Program-made: the position numbers and the translations under genes | DNA from: Pyricularia pennisetigena | Lineage: Eukaryota; Ascomycota; Sordariomycetes; Magnaporthales; Pyriculariaceae | Assembly: GCF_004337985.1 (NCBI RefSeq) | Contig: NC_043742.1 | Coordinates: 5,966,983-6,030,982, forward strand | Direction: 5' to 3' | DNA: 64,000 nt | Notes under the pieces: model-generated | Database searches by the model: none | Seen by the model: only the letters and a program-made list of their open reading frames with translations | What the model was told of the DNA's origin: nothing | Shown: positions 1-11,504 of the stretch, in pieces | How positions within the stretch are numbered: the first letter of the stretch is position 1 | How the letters are laid out: the number at the start of each line of letters is the position of its first letter

Positions 1-970
1 GGGCCGCCTCGGTGCGGGCTGGCCCATGCGTTGGAAATGCTAGATACCCAGTATCTTCGCACCAGGTAACAGGTACATACAGGCCTAATTGTGCCATCGA
101 TTGGCTGCGGGTCGAGGGCATAGCTGGATCACGTCAAATTACATCCAGTTTGGAGGTCGATACGCAGTTGAAGAAGACTAGAACTAGTGACATTCTTCCC
201 TGTAGATTCTAATACAGTATAATTACGACTCATTACAAGACAAGTACGCACCGAAATTTATCACTAGCGCTAACTTTACGACCGTTTGATATGCGTCCTT
301 ACGACGTTTAATCTATGCCCTATTTTCGTGAGATTAGCCATCTTTGATGCACGAGGTGCCTCCGTGATACCTTACATTGCCTTGAAATTCCACGATTGGC
401 AAGTTGCCGAATGAAATGATGGTTGTTGAAAACCCGGAGCGCCCAAATTTTACATTACTTTTTGTCCTTTGAGCCCCAAGTTGTTGGACGCCATCAACAC
501 ACTAAAAAGTTTACGGCGCACTCACGGCAGTTGTGGGGCCGCTGCGGGAACCCCACTAGTAAACACCGATCTTTTCCCAAGTCAATTCGGTAAACCGGAC
601 CAGAGTATCGCTAAGTTTTAGGCTTTTTGACTTTCTTCAACAGTAAGTGGCCTTGTAGTTCCTTTCATTCCTTCCAAATTTCTTTTTTGCTTTCCTGTCT
701 CTCTCTCTCCATTGCTTTCCATTCTCTTACGTGCGCTGTCTTTTGTTTTGGTCTCCCAATTTCATTTGTTGTTCTTATTGTACTTTGTTACCAATTCCGT
801 AACGCAATGGCCTTGGGCCAAGCTGTCTGATGGCATCCTGAGCTTCCAGTCCGTCCATATCACGACTCCTTCTTGAACAGCTGCGGAACGAAACTACCAC
901 TCCCCTGGAAACAAGGCTTCAGGCCTCACTGTATCGCATAGTCCCTGAACACTCAACCCCCGCCAGTACA
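1..970. other. Intergenic sequence and GPI13 leader at left edge
   Basis: No coding region is supported: the open frames are short and have no recognisable protein. From about 630 onward the + strand becomes pyrimidine-rich, as expected of a fungal promoter and 5' leader. This segment most likely holds the GPI13 promoter and the far end of an unseen left-hand intergenic region. No repeat, tRNA or transposon was seen. Confidence 0.6.
807..841 (+). promoter_or_regulatory. Two tiny overlapping upstream ORFs before GPI13
   Basis: An ATG at 807 opens a 7-codon frame ending in TGA at 828-830. The last base of that stop is the first base of a second ATG (830) that opens a 3-codon frame ending at 841. 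Stop and start overlap as TGATG. Both lie 130-160 nt upstream of the GPI13 start codon. If the transcript begins upstream of 807 they could lower GPI13 translation; the transcription start is not visible. Confidence 0.35.
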
Positions 971-3900
971 ATGCCTTCATCACCCAAGCCCCCCGCAGCA
1001 CCCGGGGGCAAGACGCCACAGACGCGCCCCGCGGCAGCCAGCAAAACCGGCACCCCCGCGACGCAAGACTACAAGACCATCGCTGCACAGTTCGCCGCCG
1101 CAAAGAAGGCTAAGGAAACAGAGGAGGCCAAGGCGCGGGCAGAGGCCCTCACACCTGAACAGATTGAGGCAAAATCTAGGCTGAATGCCCTCCAAAAGGA
1201 GCAGACAAGATTGCGAGACGCGCTCGAAGGGCGGCGCAAGGCACGCTTCGAGTCGCAGTGGACGTGGACGGTCTGGTTCTGGGTCTGGGTGCTGTTCATA
1301 CACGCGGCGGGTATATTTGTCTTCACCTCGGGCTTCTTGCTGTCGCGACTTGTGCTCGAGGAGAAGTCGACGTGTGCGGAGCCGCCGACTGCTGCGCTTC
1401 CCAACGGCAACCTGCTCGGGGTCAAGGACTGGAAGGGGAGGGGTACTCCAGACGGTGGCTGCTGGCATCCCAAGACGTTCTCAAAGGCTGTGGTCGTCTT
1501 GATCGATGCGCTGCGCTACGACTTTGTGGTTCCGGCGGACGACCAGGCCGAATACCACAACGCTTTCCCTTTTATGCATCGGATGGCAGTCGAGAAGCCC
1601 AACAATGCCTTCTTGCGCCCTTTTATTGCGGATCCGCCTACGGCTACGCTCCAAAGGCTCAAGGGTCTCACCACAGGCACGCTGCCCACGTTCATTGACC
1701 TAGGCAGCAACTTTGGGGGCACTGCGATAGAAGAGGACAACTTGCTCATGCAGCTTCGCGACGCGGACCGCAAGATTGTCCACCTCGGCGATGATACCTG
1801 GACGACGCTCTTTCCGGGCTATTTCGAGCCCAACATCAGTCGGGCATACGACAGCTTCAACGTCTGGGACCTCCACACCGTCGACGCTGGAGTGCTGGAG
1901 CACATATTTCCCCTGATGAAACCGGAGCGCAAAGGCGAATGGGATGTGGTGATCGGGCATCTCCTCGGTGTGGATCATGCAGGACACCGTTACGGCCCCT
2001 CACACACGGCTATGACGGCGAAGCTACGACAGATGGACTCGTTCATCCAGAATCTCACGGCCACAATTGATGACGACACGCTGCTGGTTGTTATGGGGGA
2101 CCACGGGATGGACAGCAAGGGTGACCATGGTGGTGAGAGCGACGATGAGGTCGAGGCTGCGCTTTGGATGTACTCTTCAAGGCCGGTGTTTGGGCGCACA
2201 AAGCCTGAATACGCGGCGCCACCTGCCACGGCCAAGGATAGGCCCGTGAACCAGATCGACCTAGTACCCACCCTGGCTCTGCTCCTTGGCATCCCGGTTC
2301 CTTATAACAATCTGGGCCAGCCCATCGAGGAAGCATTTGCCGGCAAGAAGGGCGATGCCTTCGGAAACCTTGCAGCCGCATCCAGGGTGGCCGCAGCTGG
2401 CCTCAGGCGGTATCAGTCGTCATATTTCGCTGCCCGGGGTATTGCCCAGGCCTCTGGCCCGGGGACACCTGCTGAGGCTTGGTCCTCGGCCGAAGCGGCC
2501 ATCGCTGCAGCCGGCTCCAAGAAAGAAAAACTGCGACACGCTTACTCACTCTTCGCGCAGTACCAAGCCGAGACCCTCGCAATCTGCAAGGGACTCTGGG
2601 CTCGCTTCGATATCCCAAGCATGATACTTGGGATCCTGAACATGGCCCTTGGCCTGATGGCACTCCTTTTGTACATAGCAAGGGACAGTGATGATAGTGC
2701 CGGGTCTGTCGCTGTTGAGAACGACGACCTGGACATCGCGGAGCGAAAGTTGGAGCTCGAGGCTATTGTCAATGGGGAGAAAGACCTCTCGGTCAGACAT
2801 TTGCTCGAGAGAAAATTGGTACAGTCTGCGTTGGTTGGAAGTCTGCCAGGGGCAGCATTGGGTGTTGCTGCGCAAACTTTGATGAATTCAGGGTCCTGGA
2901 AAACCACTGTTGGAATCACGGCATTGACGAGCATCGTTGCCGTGCTGACAGCCTTGCTTGGCGTTGGACGCAAGTCATTCGCCGCCCTTTTACCATCGTC
3001 GGTCTGGGCATGGCTCTCGTTTGTCATCGTCGTCAGCCAATCCGTTGGATTTGCGTCAAATTCTTACACCATCTGGGAAGACTCGATCACCCTTTTTTTC
3101 CTCAGTACTTTTGGCACCATTGCGGCAGTTTCGGCCTTCCGCCTGCCTGGATTGGCTGAGCGGACGCTCGGTGTCTACCATGGCGTACTATTCGTCCTGC
3201 TTACCAGACTCGCATCCTTTTCCAAGCTCTGTCGTGAGGAGCAGATGCCGTACTGCAGATCGACCTACTACGCCTCCGCTACCTCATCAACTTCAGCCCC
3301 TTGGCAGCTCTTCATTCCATTGATGGTGCTCGCAGTCCTCCCTTCCGTGATCAAGGCATACCTGACGCCCACCAAATCATACGAAGGCCTGGCTCCAACG
3401 TGGATCGGTTTGGTTCTTCGGGTCACCCTCTTCTTGTCATGCCTGTATTGGGCACTCGACGCAGCTGATAACTCTGGCTGGCCTCCTGTGTCAGCTAAAC
3501 TTCCCGAAGGGATCCTCAAATCGCTGTCTGTCTATGTTGCACAGTTGACGCTTGCAATCGCTGTCATTGCTGGCTCGACTGCCTTTGTCTGGGCCCCTCC
3601 ATCCGTATCAATCCTGACGGCAGCTGACCCTGCCAATCCTGGACGGGCGCAGATCACTGTCCTGGGGTACGGCAACGCCCACGGTGCTCGATACCTGATC
3701 CTGCCGTTGAACATTCTCTCCGCCTTAATTATAATCACCAAGCCCGTCGGACAAGGCTCACTGGCCATAATGATGTGGCAGATGTTGTCGCTTGCCGAGA
3801 TCCTAGACCTCAACAACATAACACCGGCGAAAAGTCCCATCGGGCCCGCGATCCTGGCCCTACTAGCCAGCTTCCACTTCTTCAAGACCGGCCACCAAGG

Positions 3901-4315
3901 CGCTCTCAGCAGCATACAATGGGACGCGGCCTTTGTCCCGCTCTTCTCAATCCGATACCCATGGAGTCCCCTGCTCGTCGCCCTCAACACTTTCGCCTCT
4001 CACTTCCTGGCCGCCGCCGGCCTGCCGCTCTTACTGCTCTGGAAGGTCAACCCCAAGAGGAAGGGCCTGCTGGGCCTCGTGAGCTCCCGCGTGCTGGCCG
4101 TCTTTGTCGTCTACTTTGCCGTCCAGTCGCTGGCCACCATGGTGTGGGCCGCACACCTGCGGCGCCACTTGATGCTCTACCGCGTCTTCAGCCCCAGGTT
4201 CATGATGGCCGCCGCGGTATTGCTGCTGGTTGACCTAGTCGTCGTTTTTGTCAGCTTGTTTGGCTTCCGGTCGAACACCCTAGCCATTTCCGAGGTGTTT
4301 GGATGGGCCGAGTAG
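971..4315 (+). CDS. GPI13: GPI ethanolamine phosphate transferase 3 (Gpi13/PIG-O)
   Basis: Single-exon gene of 1114 residues. Family role: an ER multi-pass enzyme that adds ethanolamine phosphate to the third mannose of the GPI precursor, the group later linked to proteins. Visible features: a cytosolic N-terminus with a charged helical stretch (about residues 40-95), a first membrane helix (about 97-126), then a lumenal alkaline-phosphatase-like domain. That domain has the metal-site segment VVLIDALRYDF (Asp about 179) and the MGDHGM motif (about 375-380). Many hydrophobic helices follow from about 550 to the end. The start ATG sits in a good context (ACAATGC). The roughly 95-residue hydrophilic N-terminal region looks longer than I would expect for this family. 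The gene converges on SMC3, and an assembly gap starts 57 bp after its stop. Assignment is confident; Gpi7 or Mcd4 are the alternatives but fit less well. Confidence 0.93.
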   Translation: MPSSPKPPAAPGGKTPQTRPAAASKTGTPATQDYKTIAAQFAAAKKAKETEEAKARAEALTPEQIEAKSRLNALQKEQTRLRDALEGRRKARFESQWTWTVWFWVWVLFIHAAGIFVFTSGFLLSRLVLEEKSTCAEPPTAALPNGNLLGVKDWKGRGTPDGGCWHPKTFSKAVVVLIDALRYDFVVPADDQAEYHNAFPFMHRMAVEKPNNAFLRPFIADPPTATLQRLKGLTTGTLPTFIDLGSNFGGTAIEEDNLLMQLRDADRKIVHLGDDTWTTLFPGYFEPNISRAYDSFNVWDLHTVDAGVLEHIFPLMKPERKGEWDVVIGHLLGVDHAGHRYGPSHTAMTAKLRQMDSFIQNLTATIDDDTLLVVMGDHGMDSKGDHGGESDDEVEAALWMYSSRPVFGRTKPEYAAPPATAKDRPVNQIDLVPTLALLLGIPVPYNNLGQPIEEAFAGKKGDAFGNLAAASRVAAAGLRRYQSSYFAARGIAQASGPGTPAEAWSSAEAAIAAAGSKKEKLRHAYSLFAQYQAETLAICKGLWARFDIPSMILGILNMALGLMALLLYIARDSDDSAGSVAVENDDLDIAERKLELEAIVNGEKDLSVRHLLERKLVQSALVGSLPGAALGVAAQTLMNSGSWKTTVGITALTSIVAVLTALLGVGRKSFAALLPSSVWAWLSFVIVVSQSVGFASNSYTIWEDSITLFFLSTFGTIAAVSAFRLPGLAERTLGVYHGVLFVLLTRLASFSKLCREEQMPYCRSTYYASATSSTSAPWQLFIPLMVLAVLPSVIKAYLTPTKSYEGLAPTWIGLVLRVTLFLSCLYWALDAADNSGWPPVSAKLPEGILKSLSVYVAQLTLAIAVIAGSTAFVWAPPSVSILTAADPANPGRAQITVLGYGNAHGARYLILPLNILSALIIITKPVGQGSLAIMMWQMLSLAEILDLNNITPAKSPIGPAILALLASFHFFKTGHQGALSSIQWDAAFVPLFSIRYPWSPLLVALNTFASHFLAAAGLPLLLLWKVNPKRKGLLGLVSSRVLAVFVVYFAVQSLATMVWAAHLRRHLMLYRVFSPRFMMAAAVLLLVDLVVVFVSLFGFRSNTLAISEVFGWAE

Positions 4316-4919
4316 GGAGAAGAAAAAAAGAGGGCTTCGTGGTTTCTGGAGCATAGGATATGTTCTTTGCGNNNNNNNNNNNNNNNNNNNNNNNNNNNNN
4401 NNNNNNNNNNNNNNNNNNNNNNNNNNNNNNNNNNNNNNNNNNNNNNNNNNNNNNNNNNAGGAAAGAAAGATAGAAAAGTAATTTTGGCTTTTTACCAACG
4501 AAGAGGCATGGGTTGAAGAATTGGACTGTATAAAAATAAAATCATAGATGTATCAAATTCCATCCCCTTTGTGAAGAAAAGTTACAGAAAAACAGAAGCA
4601 AAATTTAAGAGGCAAGCTTGTTCATTACAGAGAAACTCTGAATGTCGTCCCTCCTCCCAAAACTACAAGCACTCTGGGGATTTCCGCTCCAGCGCCACAA
4701 CAAAATGCAACAGACCCAAGCAAGCAATCTGCTATGCAGGAATGAACAATGTACGCTTATCACAGCTAATGTCGGTATCGTCGTGAACTAGATAACACAA
4801 AATGAACGAGGCCCCCCTTCTTTCCAGCCGCCCATATAAACGCCAGCGCGCAGTTACAAAAGCCATCGCCCGCAGTTGAGTGACTAAAAAAAAAAAAAAA
4901 AAAGACTATACCCTTAAAT
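4316..4919. other. Convergent spacer between GPI13 and SMC3
   Basis: Short 3'-3' intergenic region expected to carry both polyadenylation sites. It contains an N gap (4372-4458) and an A18 tract (4886-4903), which reads as T18 just downstream of the SMC3 stop. No gene was found. Confidence 0.7.
4372..4458. other. Assembly gap (87 N)
   Basis: A run of undetermined bases. Open frames running through it are artefacts. It lies in a 3' spacer, so no known gene is broken by it. Confidence 0.99.
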
Positions 4920-7900
4920 CTACCTCTTCTGTTGGCCCTCGACAAAGTCCAGTGCCGCTTCAGTCGGCACACAATCGATAGAGCTGGTTTTGTTGGTGAA
5001 GGTGACTCCGTAGCACTTGTCGGCCACAAGGACGATCTCGGGACGGAAGGTGGTGCAGATGAATTGTGTGCCGGCCTCGGACGAGATGGACTGCAGCAGG
5101 CTGGCCACGGCGGTACGGTACTGGGCGTCCAGGTTGGCATCGACCTCGTCAAAGACCACCATCGGGCTTGACTCGGTCTGCTGAATGGCAAAGATGAGAC
5201 ACAAGGCGCACAGACCTAGCGAGAAAACAGTCAGCGAACTAATTCGTACTTCTTTAGACAGCGAGGGCATCTGGCAACAGATGCAGGACCAGGACTCACT
5301 CTTTTGTCCACCACTGAGCTGTTGGATCTTTTGCTGTTCGTCAAATTCCTTCGAGTTGAAAGACACACTAATTCCGACGCCAGTATAATTTTCGATGGTG
5401 CCGCGCCTCTGGTCATCTTCCGACTCTTCGGCGCCAGTCTGACGTCGGTCCGCCCGGCGCTGGATGACCAGGCGGCCATGACCGGCCGGAACCAGACGCT
5501 CGAATATGGTGGCGAACTCACGCGACACCTGTTTGAACGTACGCTCGATGGCCTCGTCCTTCTTCTGGTCCAAATGGCTGATCAGATCTTCGATCGACTG
5601 TTGGGAAGAATCAAGCTCTTTGCGACGCTTGACGAGCTGTTCCTGCTGTGTTGTGAAACTGTTATACTGCTCGAATGCCTTTTTGTTGACATGCTTGTAC
5701 TTCTTAAGAGCCTCGTTGACTTTGCTGAGCTTCTTCTCGATCTGTAGTTACATGATCGACGTCAGTATCGATCAGCACCAATGTCGACTATGGTTGAAAA
5801 AAAAAAAAAAAATAAGGACAGTAGGGACGGGCTGTAGATAGATAAAAACGTACCGTCTTCATCTCCATGCTTTCGTACTTATCGAAAGCTTCCTCTGGCA
5901 AGACACCAAGATCGCGAATGTTCTTGGTGAACTCGGCAAGTTTGTTGGCAATGATGGCCTTCTTTGACAGGCCCTTTTCCAGCTTTTTCTGCATCTTTTC
6001 AATTTCGCGCGCCAGCTCTTGCTGTTCTTGCTCTTTATGGGCCTTGCGGTTCTCCAACTCGCCAATCTGTGCTGTCACCCTGTCCGCTTCCATCTCCGCC
6101 TTGCGAAGTTCGGAATCAAGATGCGCGGCCCTCTTCTTGAGTTTGGCAAGCTCCTTCTTGGCTTCGTCAACGCTGCCGACGGGGCCCGCGAAACCACTAG
6201 CGCCGCTGGATGTATCGAACGCCATGCTCATGAGCTCGTCCTCCCTGCGACGAAGGTTGTTGTTGAGCTCGTTCTCCAACATAAGCTTACGCCTCTCCAA
6301 CTCGAGGCGCCGCCTGCTGCAGTCGGCGAGTTGCGTACCGAGCTCGCCCAGTTGACTACTCAGTGCCTCCAGCTGCTCTTCTTCTTGCGAAGACAACGCC
6401 TTTTTGAATTCCGAGGCCGCCTCAGCCTCGTAGCTTGAGAGCGTCTCGTTCATATCCTTCATCTCCTTGTCCACCTTCTCCAGGTCTAGATTAATATTGT
6501 CCAGCTGCCTCCTCAGTCCTTGAAGCTCCTTCCGCTTGCTCGCGAATTCGGCATCCTTGACTCTAAACTCCATGTCGAGTTTATGCATTTCCTGCTCCAA
6601 CTTGCGCACAAGACCCACGGCAGTGGTGGTTTCTTGTGATTTCAGCTCGATTTGCTTGTGAAGTCTCTCGAGCTCCTCCTGAAGTTCGTAGTACTCATCC
6701 CTGAGTTTGTTTGCCTCCCGCAGAGCAAGCAGCCGAGATGCTGTTGGGTCAGTGTATCCACCACTCACCGCGCCCCTCTTGGACGTGGTATCACCGTCCA
6801 TCGTAACGCAGTCGACATTGTGAGTTCGTGAATACTGCGTGGCAACGTCGCGAGATTGACACAAGACGCTTTTGCCAAATACTTGTTGGAAGGCCTTGTC
6901 GTATGCCTCGTCGTACTGGAGCTTGCTGATCAAGGGGAAAGCATTCTGAGCGCGGGGCATGTTCACTTTCCTGGGACGAAGCTGGGCCAGAGGCATCAGA
7001 GTGACACGCCCTGCCTTCTCCTTCTCGAGCAGGTCAAGAATCATAGTACCGGTCTCCTTGTTGTCCACAACATAGTGAAACAAGCTGTTGCCAGCGACTT
7101 GTTCGACCGGGACGCGGTAAATATCATCGACCTCCATCAGATCAGCGAGAATACCGTAGGCACCTGGAATGTTTCGTTCCCGCTTCAAACGGGCAATTTT
7201 GTCCAATGCACGGGATGTCGCGGAATCCATGGCCTGGCCAAGCCTGTGGTCTGCCTTCTCCCTGTGCCTCCTTGCGGTGGCAATCCTCGCCTCCAGCTTG
7301 TCTGCTTCTCGCCTCAGTTCCAACTTCTCGTCTTGCAGGGCATTTTCCATGTTCATGGCGTCCATTAATTGTTTGTTCAAAGCTTCTTTGCGCGCGCCCC
7401 GAGTCTGGAGATCTTGTTGCAATTGCGCAATATCCGCCTCCAAAGTCTGGATTGCGGCCGCCGTTGATCCAGCAGTCTCTTGCAACTCCATGCGATTTGC
7501 CTTGAGAGCGTTGAGACTTGTTCCAAGCTCCTGAATTTCTCTACGCAAGAACTTGTCGCGTTCAGCCTTGTTCTTAAATCGGGCCCCACGCGACTGTTTG
7601 TCCAAGAGTCTTTGACGCGTAGCCTCTGCTGATTCATATTGTTGCCTTATGACATCTTCCTTTTGTTTTCTCGTGCTGTATTCAGGAATGACTGTTGCGA
7701 GCTCGGCCTCTTTGGACTTGATTTCTGCCCGAATATTCTTGAGCTCGGCATCGTGTTGTTTTTTGCTTTGTATCTGAGTGCTCTGAGCTTGCTCGAGATC
7801 CTTGACCTTGAGTTCCACCTTGGCTAGAGCTTTGGACGTTGCACGACGGTCGTTCTCGAGCTGTTGCCTGTCAATGCGAAGCATTTCGAGCGACTGTTGA

Positions 7901-8812
7901 AGCTCTTCTAGCGTGGATTCGAGTTGAGCTATGCTCTTCTCACCCTCCGCAAACCTTGTCTGGTATTCGCTGTTGCCATCGGCTCCCAAGCGAGCCTGCT
8001 CTATCTCCTCCAGGGCTTCGGTCAGCACCTGTTGATGGTGGTGGTAGTAAGCGTACTCAAGACACCTTCGCTCGCGGTCCTTTGCCTGGAAGCCGCGCAG
8101 TTCCTCTTTTTCTTCCTCGAGCTCCTGCAAACGCTCCTTGACATCCTTGAGCAGCTCATCGATCTTCTCTCGCTTGTTGATGGTCTCATGCATGATCTTG
8201 CGCGACTCAGTTCGACGCGCCTCATAGCTCTCAGTGCCGGCAATTTCCTTGAGCAGCTTGAGACGGTCGGCCTCCTTCATGTTGGTCAGCGCGGTGACGC
8301 GACCCTGAGGGACAATGTAGTACGGGTTGACTCGGGAGAAACCGGCCATCTCGAGCATGCTGAAGACTTCGTTCTTGGACTGGACGACCTTTTTGTCGAT
8401 CGAGTATTCGTCCTTTTTGAGACTGATTGTCCGCTTGATGCTGACCTCCTTGTTGCCTGTGTGGAAGCGATCGTCGCTGTTGTCGAATATGACCTCGACG
8501 TATGCCGTCATGACCGCCGAGCCAGATCCCTCGTGAAGGAGGGCCTGGCGCTCCTCGCGGCTCATTTGGGTGTAGGCATCGCTGAGGACGAAGCGAATGG
8601 CGGCGAAGAAATTGCTCTTACCCGATCCATTTCGACCGACGATGACATTGGTACCGGGTGAGAAGGGCTCGATGACGGTCTGCTCCTTGTAGCTGTAGGG
8701 GAGAGGAGGGTAGCCGGTCAGTCACAATATTCTATGTTTGAAAGCACGCCAGCCTATTGGAGTGGGTCGCGAACCTCTTGAAGCCCTGGATGATGATCTG
8801 CTTGATGTACAT
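4920..8812 (-). CDS. SMC3: Cohesin ATPase subunit Smc3
   Basis: Four exons on the minus strand: 8812-8775, 8692-5854, 5741-5300 and 5215-4920, giving 1204 residues, normal for Smc3. All introns are GT-AG (82, 112 and 84 nt), and every junction restores conserved sequence. Family role: with Smc1 and kleisin it forms the cohesin ring that holds sister chromatids and extrudes loops. Visible features: Walker A GRNGSGKS (residues 32-39), adjacent lysines K105/K106 in the SLKKDEY segment (the pair acetylated by Eco1 in other species), and two long coiled coils. These flank a hinge at about 520-660 ending near GGYTDPTASR. ABC signature LSGGQKS (1101-1107) and Walker B ending in Asp-Glu (1129-1130) follow. 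The 38-nt first exon encodes the conserved MYIKQIIIQGFK start. Intron 2 carries a T16 tract in sense. Divergent from MOT1. Very confident. Confidence 0.96.
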
Positions 8813-10690
8813 GGTGGTGGTGGTGCAGGTTGTGGTAGCGCCAAGCGAACGAGGCCGCAGTCGCGCGACGAGTGCGACCAGACTGAAGCAGTAAAATTAG
8901 GTCTGCAAGGCTGCCTCAATCTAAGAACAAACAACGATGTCTATGTCCTATGACAAAGCGTCGACTGCTGACTTTCGGCTCGGCTGGGTCGGGCGCATTC
9001 TGTGGATAGACAGACGGTTGGTTGCTTGTCTGGTCTGGTCCCAATAATCGAAGAGGGGAAAAAGCTCTTGCGTCGGACGCGTCGCGACAAATTGGGACCT
9101 GACCGTGACTTGGACGGGCATCACGCTGTGGGGCCGCTTGTTTGCGACCATTTCGCAGTAACGTGACTTTGTAAAGTTGCATGGGGTCCCTAGCTAGGCA
9201 CCTACAGCCCTCAGTACCTATCTCCCTTGGGTACCTTACCATCCCTCAGCTTAGGCAGTAGGCTATTACTGTTCGAACAAGAGCAAGATACCTTTCATAA
9301 TCTCTATCTTAATCTTCATGGATGTAGCGGGTGATACAAAGTCTCTGCTTGCATTATGAGTCTTGCTGTACTGTTCTCGATAATGCGCTGTAGGAGGAGA
9401 GACACTCAGTGCACTTATACGAATTGAATGTCTTTGCAGTGGAAATGCTCAAAATTTGAGCTCTTATGTGTTGCAGCCGAACTTCGACACAGCTTACTAC
9501 AGAGTGGAGATTCGGGAGCTAAAGAGCTCATGCTCGCGTTAAAGGCATCTCTGTGGACTCGGTCGAGTCTGTTTGGTGTTTGGGTCGGCTAACATTTGAA
9601 AAGTGTTCCATTGCCGTACTGTCATTATCGTGTACTTTTGTGCATGCAATCTTGCCTTGCTGTTGTTAGGCAATCGCGTAACAGCTGTATCTGTAACCGT
9701 CGAAAATGCTCGAAGATTTGATCAAACTTTGTCAAACATATCAGATGATCCGAACAATGCTCAACGGTGACCCTGTGGCACGCTATGTTTTTGACGTTCC
9801 CGCGTCTCAAAAGATCAGTTTGTCATGGCACACAAGCGAACAAAAATCTTGGTGAGAAAAGACACCAAACGGTGACCCTCAGACGCGACTTGGACATGGA
9901 ACTTTCCAAGCTTGAGCCGAGCTGTGCGCCGTGACAATTTGCCAGGGGGCACTGATCCACACCTTGCTCTCAGCAGTCCCCAGCAGGTCAAAACCAGCCC
10001 AAAACTGGAAACAGGAAAGTAAGCAAAGCAAATCGTAGTGCGAAGTACAAAGTATGTCAGAAAGTCTTTGTTTGGATCGAAGCGAACGACGCAAAACGAG
10101 AAATTCTCACAATTCTTTTCGAGGACGCAATTCTAAAAGCACTCAACAGCCTCAGGATAAGCTTAATGGAATGGATGGGCTGAGGGCGTTGCCAAGGAAA
10201 GAAAATAGAATGGACAAAAAAAAAAAAAGAAGCGTGTCCTTTCCGGTCCCCGCTTCACTTCTGATGTTTATTGATTCAGGTGTGGACTGTGGAGGAAGGC
10301 TTGAAGTCGCATCCTAAACGATGATTAGGATTGCCGAGAAGAAAATTTCAGTGGTTGTTTGAGCACGCCTGCCCCGGATAAGAACCGCCGCCGCCACCTA
10401 GTCGTTTGTTCTTTGATGATTGTGATACGAAGTAGTGAGAACCTGTTGGTATCTAGGTACATGCTCTGTACGCGACTGCTGGAAGGTGCCTGCAGTCACT
10501 GTCACTGTCACTGGCGCGGCTGCTGCACATTGCCGTGTCCGCAAACAAGCTGCCAAGCCCGGATTTTGATGAGAAGTACCCAACCCACGGATCCAGCCAA
10601 CAGCTGCTCGAAAAGCCAGGTCGGCTGTGGTTTGATGGAAATCTCCTCCAGTACTGTACAGACACTGCCCAAAATCTTCATTTATAGCAA

Positions 10691-10721
10691 GTATCTACCT
10701 TGCGACAAGTAAGGTAGATAC
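10691..10721. repeat. Perfect 11-bp inverted repeat (stem-loop)
   Basis: GTATCTACCTT (10691-10701) and AAGGTAGATAC (10711-10721) are exact reverse complements around a 9-nt loop. Part of the loop and right arm (GACAAGTAAGG, 10704-10714) recurs as a direct copy at 10772-10782. It is far from either flanking coding start. It could be a protein-binding palindrome, a remnant of a small inverted-repeat element, or a structured RNA; the sequence alone does not decide. Confidence 0.6.
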
Positions 10722-11149
10722 CTGTAGCTAAGCATTCAAGACAGATTGTCCACAACAAACACTTACCAACAGACAAGTAAGGAATACCTGAACGCTAGTA
10801 ATTGGACACAAAGCATTGACTGGCGCAGATTTTACTGAGCACGTTTTGACTTCAAGACGAATATGTACTTTGCACGGCGAGTTTATACCTACCTCCGTTT
10901 CATTGATTCCCCCTGCCCCCCCTCTATCCCTCTCTCTCTCTCGCCGTACCGTACCATCAAAATATTACTACAATTAGTAGCCGTTCAAATGGGCGCGCGG
11001 GAACCTGTGGGCAGAAAGTAACGGCGGGAGGGCATGACAAACCCGATTGAAACCTAAGGTCGCTGGCTAATCAAACTCTCAATGGGCGAAGCTTTCAACA
11101 TATGCGTATCGCGTCATACATGCAGTGATTGATTTTATTATTATTATAA

Positions 11150-11174
11150 TTTTTTTTTTTTTTTTTTTTTTTTT
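11150..11174. repeat. T25 homopolymer
   Basis: Uninterrupted run of 25 T on the + strand, preceded by an ATT-rich stretch. Such tracts exclude nucleosomes and are length-variable. Confidence 0.95.
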
Positions 11175-11485
11175 CGCTTGTGCCAGCGCGTGAAAGAGAG
11201 CCAAACTGGAAAGGGACCGAAAAAAAAAATGAATGAGAAAAAAAAAACATTTAAAAAAATGATAAAAATAAAGAGTAGAAAAAAAAAACTTCCAGATGAA
11301 AATCCACATACGACCTAGGATGGATGGATGTGTAGGTAGGCAATGTGGTAATTGATGACAAGGATGATGAAAGAGTTGATCGCGGCTCAGTGGGTGGAAG
11401 GAAGAGGACAGCCATTCCAGGATCTCCAAAAATTTGACAGGGGCGGGTGGTGTGGGCAAGGGCGGGAACGCGCTAATGTGGTGTG

Positions 11486-11496
11486 TATATATAAGG
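11486..11496 (+). promoter_or_regulatory. TATA-box-like element upstream of MOT1
   Basis: TATATATAAGG is followed downstream by pyrimidine-rich sequence and by 718 bp without any ATG on the + strand. This is the layout of a core promoter driving a long leader. It lies about 1.0 kb before the MOT1 start. Inferred; no transcript data. Confidence 0.45.
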
Positions 11497-11504
11497 GTGC
11501 TATG

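Larger units (their letters stand above)
8813..11485. other. SMC3-MOT1 divergent intergenic region
   Basis: No protein-coding gene is supported; all open frames are short and unlike any family. The SMC3 promoter and leader lie at the left end. The region contains several short ACCTA/TAGGT-rich palindromic patches (about 9180-9250), a perfect stem-loop (10691-10721), a short CT-rich patch (10921-10942) and a T25 tract (11150-11174). Confidence 0.55.
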
